From: an uncultured Prevotellaceae bacterium
GTDB lineage: Bacteria; Bacteroidota; Bacteroidia; Bacteroidales; Bacteroidaceae
Direction: 5' to 3'
DNA length: 64,000 nucleotides
Assembly (NCBI GenBank): GCA_900315745.1
Contig: ONAG01000002.1
Span: 61,904 to 125,903 of the forward strand
Of this stretch, positions 8,827 to 16,277 are shown in pieces (within the stretch, counting starts at the first letter, position 1; each line of letters opens with the position of its first letter). The notes beneath the pieces are model-generated. The model searched no databases and was not told the DNA's origin. It saw only the letters and a list, made by a program, of their open reading frames with translations. Made by a program: the position numbers and the translations under genes.

Positions 8827-10857
8827 TCATGGATTAGCAACCTGCCTTATAACTTTCACCTCGCCAACCATCTCCCCAGGAGTGGTATCAGCCTCTTTAG
8901 GGAAATATACAGGCATTTTCTCTTGCAAAGGCAAAATTTTCAGTTCCAGTTGTCTGCAATCAGCAGGCAATCTCCACAAGCCATATAGGAAAGGCCGTCC
9001 ATTATAGAAATTGTCATCTATCAACTTGCCATTGGCATAAAGCCTTGCCACATCACCACGATAGGAAATAGACAACAAGCCATCACGCACATCCGGCAAA
9101 TCAATTAGATAGGTGGCAGCATGTTCAAAGTCTGCATCGCCAGGCTCCTCAGCCACTTTGTTTACTCCTATTGATATTGTTCTTGACATGCCACTCTCTT
9201 TGGTTTTAATTGCTTTCAACATGACAATGTCATTGTCAGGAGCCGAAGGTTCGAGAAACAAACGCTCAGCCTCTTCCGAAGACAACAAGTAGATATTCTT
9301 ATACACTGGTTTTTTCAGTCCTAAAGGTTTTGCATTTCTGAGAACCTTTTTCCCTACTTGAATGATTGTCGGAATGCCTTTGATTTGTTCCATATAAATA
9401 TTTCCGTCACGATGAGCAATTATCTGTGCAGTGGCAAGCCTTATGCCGTCGATATTAACAGGGAAGATGCACATTGTCCCAGCGGGAATGTCAAGTTTTG
9501 GGAAAGACACTTCCCCCACCGTCAATTTCACATTTCTTTTGGTGGAAAGGTTCTGCAAGCGCTCATAATTGTTCACAAACACGAATGCACTTTCCCCCGA
9601 ACTACGATATGCCCATCTCAGAATGCCATCGTCCCCCTTTGGAAGGTCTTGGCTGACAGGGAAATGCGCTTCCATTGGAGCCAGCACATCCCCATAATCT
9701 TTCAAGAAAAGATGAAGCTTACGCAAGGAGAAATAATGAGGATTGGCTTGGCCAAACTCCCCTAAAGGAGCCTGGAAATCATAATTTTTCACCGGAAGGT
9801 CATTATAGTTGGTAGCCTTCGTTCTTTGCATTTCATTCATCCATGTGTCGGCATCTGGATTTGTTCCTCCGTGGTACATGTAATACCCCAATAGATTGCT
9901 TCCACTACCAAGTTTTACGAGAGCCATGGAATAGGCGTCCTCTGGATAGATGTAAGGCCTCCGATGATATGCCGTCATCATTCCCCCACCAAGTTCGCAA
10001 GTGAAATATGGGTATTGCTCATCACCTTCAATTAGTTTTTCCTTTTGATTCCCAAGTTGTTCGGTAGCAATGGCTGTAGATGACCTGAATGCCTTGAAAT
10101 TGAAGGCTTTATAATAATTGCCTGCCGTTTCTTGCAATGAACGTTCCCAAAAACCGTCAGCATAGTCACCATATAGCGGCAACATCTCCCCGTAAGGCAC
10201 AGGCGTTGCCAGTTCCGGCCATCCTGTTCTTGTATAAAAAGGCAAATCAAACCCTATCTCAAGTGCAATTCTTTTTAATGCCATAAGATAGCTTCCCCTG
10301 CCACGGTATTCATTGTCAAACTGACAAGCAATTACAGGTCCTCCATCTTTCCATTGCAATCCTTGCATCTGTGTGAATATTTGCCTGTAGAGTTGCTCCA
10401 CCATCGCCAGGAACTCAGGCTGTTCAGACCTTGTCTTTACATTTTTGGTGAGCACCCAGTCTGGAATGCCTCCATTTCTTGCTTCACCATGGCAAAAAGG
10501 GCCTATTCGCAAGACCACAGGCATCTGCTCATCCTTGCACACTTGCAAGAATTGCCTTAGGTTACGCTGCCCGCTCCAGTTGAAAATGCCCTCATGTTCC
10601 TCAATATGATTCCAAAACACATAAGTGGCGATGATGGTGACTCCACCATCTTTCATTTTTCTCACTTCTTTCTGCCATTCTTCAGCAGGCACTCGTGAGT
10701 AATGGATTTCTCCCATCACCGGCACCACACGCTTGCCATCAAGCATCAGACTGACAGCATCCCACTTCACATCATGCGGCGTTCCAACCTGTGCCAAAAC
10801 ACATTTGGGCAACATCAACATTGCGCAAAAAACCAAGCTAACAAAATGCTTTTTCAT
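8827..10857 (-). CDS. GH35 beta-galactosidase, secreted
   Basis: Exported glycoside hydrolase family 35 enzyme (676 residues) that removes beta-linked galactose from plant polysaccharide side chains or oligosaccharides. Signal peptide MKKHFVSLVFCAMLMLPKCVLAQ; the N-terminal TIM barrel has MGEIHYSRVP and FWNHIEEHEG motifs. The general acid lies in QFDNEY (Glu183) and the nucleophile in the TCELGGG segment (Glu288). The acid motif differs from the usual QIENEYG in two flanking positions. C-terminal beta domains follow (to about residue 676). It has its own promoter element 20 nt upstream and converges on the symporter gene. Confidence 0.9.
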   Translation of the reverse strand: MKKHFVSLVFCAMLMLPKCVLAQVGTPHDVKWDAVSLMLDGKRVVPVMGEIHYSRVPAEEWQKEVRKMKDGGVTIIATYVFWNHIEEHEGIFNWSGQRNLRQFLQVCKDEQMPVVLRIGPFCHGEARNGGIPDWVLTKNVKTRSEQPEFLAMVEQLYRQIFTQMQGLQWKDGGPVIACQFDNEYRGRGSYLMALKRIALEIGFDLPFYTRTGWPELATPVPYGEMLPLYGDYADGFWERSLQETAGNYYKAFNFKAFRSSTAIATEQLGNQKEKLIEGDEQYPYFTCELGGGMMTAYHRRPYIYPEDAYSMALVKLGSGSNLLGYYMYHGGTNPDADTWMNEMQRTKATNYNDLPVKNYDFQAPLGEFGQANPHYFSLRKLHLFLKDYGDVLAPMEAHFPVSQDLPKGDDGILRWAYRSSGESAFVFVNNYERLQNLSTKRNVKLTVGEVSFPKLDIPAGTMCIFPVNIDGIRLATAQIIAHRDGNIYMEQIKGIPTIIQVGKKVLRNAKPLGLKKPVYKNIYLLSSEEAERLFLEPSAPDNDIVMLKAIKTKESGMSRTISIGVNKVAEEPGDADFEHAATYLIDLPDVRDGLLSISYRGDVARLYANGKLIDDNFYNGRPFLYGLWRLPADCRQLELKILPLQEKMPVYFPKEADTTPGEMVGEVKVIRQVANP

Positions 10858-10877
10858 AAGTTGCTGTTTTATTTATA

Positions 10878-10885
10878 CAAAAATA
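10878..10885 (-). promoter_or_regulatory. -7 promoter element for GH35 gene
   Basis: Reads TATTTTTG on the minus strand, about 20 nt before the start codon at 10857, implying a very short leader. Confidence 0.5.
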
Positions 10886-11063
10886 AGAATAGTATTACAA
10901 TTTTCCAAATTAGGACAATCCTATTTAGAATATTTTAATGAATGATTAATGTAAATGTAATGGTCGAACCCTATCAAAAGGATATTGAAATAAAAAGCAA
11001 GAAGGATGTACGACATGGTATTGAATGATGATGCTAAAGGCGCTGAGGTGCAGTGGAGAGAGG
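10886..11063. other. Intergenic stretch, no feature seen
   Basis: Between the GH35 promoter element and the REP-like hairpins; no ORF, RNA or operator recognised. Confidence 0.4.
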
Positions 11064-11120
11064 ACTGAGGCTGAGCCTCAGTACAGGGAACAAGGAAGAG
11101 GGCTGCGGCGGAACCGCAGC
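11064..11120. repeat. Two tandem REP-like hairpins with compensatory changes
   Basis: Two short palindromes in direct succession: 11064-11082 (8-bp arms, 3-nt loop) and 11102-11120 (7-bp arms, 5-nt loop). Aligned over 22 nt they share 15 positions, and two of the differences are paired changes that keep the stem (A-T to G-C at the base, A-T to C-G in the middle). That pattern is typical of repeated extragenic palindromes. No transposase lies nearby. Confidence 0.55.
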
Positions 11121-11195
11121 ATACGGAAAAGAAGGTTATTAAAATATTTTTTATTTCTTTTTGTCTTAAATTGTTTATTATATCGTTTTTTTATC

Positions 11196-11203
11196 TATAT
11201 TTG
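11196..11203 (+). promoter_or_regulatory. -7 promoter element upstream of the RING/TerD-like gene
   Basis: TATATTTG in an AT-rich stretch; the upstream -33 element is only a partial match. The predicted transcript would have a leader of about 300 nt. Confidence 0.5.
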
Positions 11204-11509
11204 CATTGTAAAAGAAAAAAAGGTAAACGCATAGGTGAGATAAGAGGCACAAGACCAACAAGAGAAGGCCCAAGGACAGCTTACTTCATCTGATCTTGAA
11301 AAAGCAGTCCAATTGCCTCTCTTCACACTGCAAACATACAATGAGGTCCAAGAGAGACTTACTTCTATTCTGATAGGGCCTTGGCTCTAACATAGCGACA
11401 GTCTCTCAATTACATCATTTTCAACAAGGTAAAGACTGGCACAATATGGCATTCAAGAAATTGCTTGCCGAACAATGTGCCAGTTGATTACCTTATAATT
11501 ACAACCGCC
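11204..11509 (+). other. Long 5' leader with several inverted repeats
   Basis: No convincing ORF. Complementary segments include 11352-11359 with 11400-11407 (8 bp) and 11435-11443 with 11476-11484 (9 bp), the latter just before the start codon. Two further 7-bp matches cross these and are no more than chance would give. The 9-bp pair could control access to the start region, but no known riboswitch or leader class was recognised. Confidence 0.35.
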
Positions 11510-13774
11510 ATGAACAACAATCTGACAAAGGTGGCTCTTCGCTACCGTGCCTTGTACCTCGACATTCACCATGAGGACATCAACCTGCAATCGGAAGCGA
11601 CAGTACCCGTAATCGCTTTCATCACCCGCCTGAAAGAGAACGGCTTCTGCGTAAGTGAGGAACTGCTACACGCCTTGAATGCCGTTTCAGCAAACCAACT
11701 CGCAGCAATTACAAAGACCATAAACGAAATGATGGGTGTTGACCTTAACTGGGCGCCACTCGTCAAGGGATGGAACGTGCCCACCGGCGAGAGCATTGTG
11801 GACCATCTCATAACCATGTTTGCCAACATCTTCGGCAAGGAACTGGATATAAAAGGCACCACCCTACCCTGCGGACACCTAATACCAGAAGGTACATTCC
11901 CTTTGGAACGCTACAATGGCTGTCCTTTCTGCGGCACGCCTTTTGAAACCGCCAACTTCGTCTATAAAGGGCAAGGTAGCAAATTGAAGGAACTTCGCCT
12001 TTTCACTAAAGAAGACATTGAGCATGTATTATCTTCACTCCTCTCTTCCCCCACCCCCCTCGACGGCACACAGAAGGACTCTTTAGGGATTCTGCTCCGA
12101 GAGCTGCCATTGCCTGCAGATGTCAACATCACCATGAAGGAGACCGCCATGCTTGTTATCAAGCTGTTGGTTGAACAAGACAAAGCAGAAGAGGCAACCC
12201 AACTGCTGAGAACACCTACCGACGTGCTCCGCTATCTCTGGTACGAGAAAACAGGATACGTGCAGATAATCGAGCCAAAGACACTTGTGGCACATGCCAA
12301 GAAGTTATACAGCCACATCTGGGAGCCACTTGACAAAAGCGCTGATGCAGCCAAGAGCATGAAGGAGAAGCTGATGCTGAAGTACGACCGCAAGGCATGT
12401 CTCCGTGTGGCTCGATGGCTGAACGCCGTCCCCATGACCGCCCAACAGGCAGCAGAGAACATGAATCCCAAACGTGGAATGTGGGTGCGCATGATTCACG
12501 CCCTTCGTTTAGGCGAGTACTCCAGAAAGAAAGGCTTCAACCATCTTGCCGAAATTCTTGACGTTTTCTACAAGCAAGATTACACCACTTGGCAGGGAAA
12601 TGTAAACAACGCCCGCATCACAAACGACGCCGACAGGCTTCTGACATTGTTGAAAGAACGCCCTGGAATGTTCGCCCGCTGCCTTTTCGCCACGATGCTC
12701 CGCTTTGGCAGCGACAAGGTGCTGACAGCCTTCAACGAGATAGCAGACCAACTTCCAGCCCGTCTGCTTCTATCGCTCGGCAACGCAGCCGATAACTACT
12801 TCGATGGGCAAACACGTCTTGCCAGACCCATAACGGGAGTCGTACATAAGACGGAGCCAAACAAGTTGTTAGTGCTTTACAGCAAGGAAGAATGCGCCCA
12901 GATGGCGAAAGCCATAAATAATCTCTACAAGGCATCTATGTCAAGACGTTTCTCTGCACAAAAGACAGACGCCAAGACCATCTACATAGACCCGATGCTA
13001 TACAACATCCCCGTGAGTGTGGGCGACCGTTCTGCCACCATACAGGACACATCATGTGCGCTGATGGGCACACGCTTCCCCGTGGAAGGAGATGCCGTGC
13101 GCCTCTTCCTCCAATGGGGCAAAGGACTGCACGCGCAACACCTCGACATGGACTTGAGCTGCCGTATCTCACTGCCCGACGACAAGGTGGAAGAATGCGC
13201 CTACTACAATCTCACATGTGTGGGAGCCAAGCACTCCGGCGACATCCGTTCGATTCCAGAAAAGGTGGGAACGGCAGAATATATCGAACTGTCGCTTCCT
13301 GAGTTGGAAGCAGCAGGAGCCAAGTATGCGACCTTCACCTGCAACGCATACTCCACAGGTGCGCTCTCTCCCAACCTCGTGGTAGGTTGGATGGACTCCG
13401 CCAACAAGATGAAGATATCTGAAAAGAAAGGAGTGGCATACGACCCGTCATGCGTGCAACACATGGTACGCATCAGCGAAAGCAATCTCTCCAAAGGACT
13501 GGTGTTCGGTGTGCTCGACGTTATGAAGCGTGAGATCATATGGCTCGAAATGCCTTTCACCGCCCAGACACTAAGAGGGGCTGACAGCACATCTATCGAA
13601 ACCCTGCTGCACAAGTTGGAGAACAAGCTCTCCATCGGCGAACTTCTCGACATGAAAGCGAAGGCACAAGGTTTGACTCTCACAGAAGATACAGACAATG
13701 CTGACGAAGTTTACACTTATGAGTGGGCACTCAACCCTGCAGATGTAAGCAAGTTGTTGGATGCTCAAACATAG
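11510..13774 (+). CDS. Large RING-like / TerD-like protein (MXAN_6230/SCO0854-type)
   Basis: Cytosolic 754-residue protein. A zinc-binding RING-like or zinc-ribbon module sits at residues 120-145 with Cys121, His123, Cys138 and Cys141 (LPCGHLIP ... GCPFCGTPF). The middle is a long helical region. A TerD-like beta-sandwich is suggested at about 520-650 by the DMDLSC and HSGD segments and 'AEYIELSLPELEAAG', which resemble the Ca2+-binding stress-protein fold. This layout recalls the family annotated as MXAN_6230/SCO0854 RING-domain proteins, linked by fold to tellurite-type stress systems; the function is unknown. The frame opens at a TTG (11465), but the ATG at 11510 is preferred. The gene stands alone between a GH35 gene and a pectin locus. 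Confidence 0.65.
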   Translation: MNNNLTKVALRYRALYLDIHHEDINLQSEATVPVIAFITRLKENGFCVSEELLHALNAVSANQLAAITKTINEMMGVDLNWAPLVKGWNVPTGESIVDHLITMFANIFGKELDIKGTTLPCGHLIPEGTFPLERYNGCPFCGTPFETANFVYKGQGSKLKELRLFTKEDIEHVLSSLLSSPTPLDGTQKDSLGILLRELPLPADVNITMKETAMLVIKLLVEQDKAEEATQLLRTPTDVLRYLWYEKTGYVQIIEPKTLVAHAKKLYSHIWEPLDKSADAAKSMKEKLMLKYDRKACLRVARWLNAVPMTAQQAAENMNPKRGMWVRMIHALRLGEYSRKKGFNHLAEILDVFYKQDYTTWQGNVNNARITNDADRLLTLLKERPGMFARCLFATMLRFGSDKVLTAFNEIADQLPARLLLSLGNAADNYFDGQTRLARPITGVVHKTEPNKLLVLYSKEECAQMAKAINNLYKASMSRRFSAQKTDAKTIYIDPMLYNIPVSVGDRSATIQDTSCALMGTRFPVEGDAVRLFLQWGKGLHAQHLDMDLSCRISLPDDKVEECAYYNLTCVGAKHSGDIRSIPEKVGTAEYIELSLPELEAAGAKYATFTCNAYSTGALSPNLVVGWMDSANKMKISEKKGVAYDPSCVQHMVRISESNLSKGLVFGVLDVMKREIIWLEMPFTAQTLRGADSTSIETLLHKLENKLSIGELLDMKAKAQGLTLTEDTDNADEVYTYEWALNPADVSKLLDAQT

Positions 13775-13832
13775 CAGGGACAAGAAGCACCCTTCATACA
13801 AGCATGTTTTCAAAGATAGGACAAGAAATGCA

Positions 13833-13862
13833 TTTGAAAATAGAGAAAAAGTTGTAACTTTG
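13833..13862 (+). promoter_or_regulatory. Promoter for the PL1 gene
   Basis: TTTG at 13833-13836 and TAACTTTG at 13855-13862, spacer 18 nt; start codon 69 nt downstream. Confidence 0.6.
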
Positions 13863-13930
13863 CCAGTGATTTGCAAAAATACATTCCAAGTACGCAAAAA
13901 ACAAACAAAAAACTACTAAAACAAGTCATT

Positions 13931-16141
13931 ATGAAATCCATTTTCAGACGTTTGCCGCTTGTTGTGGCAACGATGCTATCACTTTCCGCCATGGCTCAAG
14001 AAAAGCTGCCAGCCTTCCCAGGAGCAGAAGGATTCGGCAGATACACCACCGGTGGCCGTGGTGGCGAAGTTTATCACGTGACCAATCTTAACGACTCTGG
14101 CACAGGGTCGTTGCGCTGGGCATTGAACCAAAGTGGCGCCAAGACCATCGTGTTCGACATTTCTGGCACCATCCACCTGAATTCCGCCCTTACCATAGGC
14201 TCAAACACCACGATTGCCGGACAGACAGCCCCTGGTGATGGCATCTGCATCGCCGACTATCCATGTTCCATAAAGGGAAATAATGTCATTGTTCGCTACA
14301 TGCGCTTCCGTCTTGGCAACAAGAATGTGAAGAAAGATGGCGCCGATGGTTGGGACGGTTTTGGCGGTTTCGACCAAAAAGACTGGGTGATAGACCATTG
14401 CTCGGTCAGTTGGTCCATCGATGAATGCCTGTCAGTCCTTGGCAATCGCAACACTACAGTGCAATGGTGCCTGGTGTCGCAGAGTCTTGTCAACTCAGGA
14501 CACTCGAAAGGAGCCCATGGCTATGGCGGCAACTGGGGTGGCAGCGGAGCCTCTTTCCATCACAACCTGCTTGCACACCATACGTCCCGCACCCCACGCT
14601 TAGGCCCGCGCCCCACCACCCAACTCGACGAGCGCATGGACTACCGCAACAATGTGATATACAACTTTGGTGGCAATGGCTGCTATGGTGGCGAGGCCAT
14701 GAAAGTGAACATCGTAAACAACTACTACAAGCCCGGTCCAGGCTCTCCTACAGGCTTCAAAGGCAAGCGCATCGCAGCAATAGGCATTCGCACCAACGAA
14801 TATTGCGCCGAAAATCCCTCCTATGCTCCAGCGCTCCACATTTGGGGAAAATACTTTGTGGAAGGCAATGAGAACACCAAGTATAGCGACGTAAAGGCAG
14901 ACAACTGGGCAAACGGCATGTACAACCAGATAGATGCCTCCGGCAACGATGGCACCTATACTGCAGTGACGATGGACACCATCCGTATCTTAGAGCCAAT
15001 ACCTTTCATCTACACCACCACGCACACAGCAGAGCAGGCTTACGAGAAGGTTCTGCAATATGCCGGTGCCTCGCTGAGCCGTGACAGCTACGACGCCATG
15101 ATAATAGAAGACACGAGAAACTCGCAGGCCTCACATACAGGCAGTGGCTTGAGTCGTGGATTCATCAACTCACAAGAGGACAACAAACCTGCTGGCGCAG
15201 GTGAAGACTGGAGCGCATGGCCAACCCTCAACAGCACCCCCGCCTTGGCAGACACCGATGGCGATGGCATGCCCGACGAATGGGAAACCGCCCACGGCCT
15301 GAACCCCAACGACAAGGGCGATGGCAAGGCACAGAACTCAGAAGGCTACACTTACTTGGAAGAATATCTCAATTCCATCGTTGCCGCCATCACAGAAGAC
15401 CAATATGCAGGCGGTGTGCCACAAGGCTCCATAGAGAAGGCTCCTGGTCCAGACGGAGGCGAAGAAGGATTCGTAACCTCGGCTGACGGTGACATTTTTT
15501 GGGCTTTTGACAGCGGAGAAGATGGCCAGAAAGCCACGATAGAAGGCGACATGGGCAATCTTGTAGCTACTAACGAAGTAATAAAAGGCAGCACATTGGA
15601 ATATAAAGGCACCCGCGCCGTTGGTGGTGTCACATTTACATTGCTGCAGCCAAGCATGAACAATGAGGCAGCAGCCAATGACGACAATGCACTCTCATTT
15701 TGCATCACCCCTGCTGAAGGATACTTCTTTCGACCAACCAAAATAGCTTTCAACACCGTCCGCATAGGAACAGATGGTGGTCTTGTGGACGTCTTTTGGA
15801 AGAATGCCGAAGGCAAATACGACATCGATTCAGCCATCTCTCCCGAGCGCAACAACACAGGCACTTTCACAAAGTTCAGCAAGGACATCAATTCCATCAA
15901 CTCCACCGCTGGCAGCAGCTGCCTGATGTTGTGTCTCTACAAGTTAGGCAGCAGCAAGCAAGTTGGCTATGCGAACGTTTGCATTTCAGGCCAAATGAAA
16001 AAAGAAGCTGCAGGAATAGCAGAGGTGGATAATGCCACATTCAACATGTCAAAAGAGGTTTACAATCTCAATGGTCAAAGAGTATCCAACCCTACCAGAG
16101 GCATATACATCAAGAACAACAAGAAAGTGGTGATAAGATAA
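13931..16141 (+). CDS. Secreted pectate lyase-like protein (PL1)
   Basis: Extracellular polysaccharide lyase family 1-type enzyme (736 residues), expected to cleave polygalacturonan or pectin by beta-elimination. Signal peptide MKSIFRRLPLVVATMLSLSAMAQ, then the typical N-terminus FPGAEGFGRYTTGGRGG. The parallel beta-helix includes WVIDHCSVSWSIDE and the catalytic-Arg region SRTPRLGPR (RxPxxR). A Ca2+-binding-like segment DTDGDGMPDEWE follows near residue 440, then a C-terminal beta domain. The last residues (VYNLNGQRVSNPTRGIYI) look like a short Bacteroidetes sorting tail. The Met at 13931 is chosen for the signal peptide. Convergent with the GH3 gene. Confidence 0.88.
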   Translation: MKSIFRRLPLVVATMLSLSAMAQEKLPAFPGAEGFGRYTTGGRGGEVYHVTNLNDSGTGSLRWALNQSGAKTIVFDISGTIHLNSALTIGSNTTIAGQTAPGDGICIADYPCSIKGNNVIVRYMRFRLGNKNVKKDGADGWDGFGGFDQKDWVIDHCSVSWSIDECLSVLGNRNTTVQWCLVSQSLVNSGHSKGAHGYGGNWGGSGASFHHNLLAHHTSRTPRLGPRPTTQLDERMDYRNNVIYNFGGNGCYGGEAMKVNIVNNYYKPGPGSPTGFKGKRIAAIGIRTNEYCAENPSYAPALHIWGKYFVEGNENTKYSDVKADNWANGMYNQIDASGNDGTYTAVTMDTIRILEPIPFIYTTTHTAEQAYEKVLQYAGASLSRDSYDAMIIEDTRNSQASHTGSGLSRGFINSQEDNKPAGAGEDWSAWPTLNSTPALADTDGDGMPDEWETAHGLNPNDKGDGKAQNSEGYTYLEEYLNSIVAAITEDQYAGGVPQGSIEKAPGPDGGEEGFVTSADGDIFWAFDSGEDGQKATIEGDMGNLVATNEVIKGSTLEYKGTRAVGGVTFTLLQPSMNNEAAANDDNALSFCITPAEGYFFRPTKIAFNTVRIGTDGGLVDVFWKNAEGKYDIDSAISPERNNTGTFTKFSKDINSINSTAGSSCLMLCLYKLGSSKQVGYANVCISGQMKKEAAGIAEVDNATFNMSKEVYNLNGQRVSNPTRGIYIKNNKKVVIR

Positions 16142-16190
16142 ACGTGTGAAAATGGCATTCCAAGCAAAGCCATTATCATTCCAACAGACA

Positions 16191-16216
16191 AGAGGGTGTG
16201 CCGTGGCACACCCTCT
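16191..16216. terminator. Bidirectional terminator between PL1 and GH3 genes
   Basis: Perfect 11-bp stem (16191-16201 with 16206-16216) and a 4-nt loop, in the gap between two convergent genes. Confidence 0.75.
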
Positions 16217-16277
16217 TTGACGTTATTATTGCAAGGCAATTATTTCAGAAATCCAGTCTTGCGATCATGGGAAAAGG

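Noticed and set aside
11025-11234. 69-residue ORF covering the REP-like hairpins
   Set aside because: Translates the palindromes and an AT-rich tract; no family resemblance.
11204-11509. Firm riboswitch call for the long leader
   Set aside because: Most complementary pairs are 7-8 bp, near chance expectation for 300 nt, and they cross each other; no known class matches.
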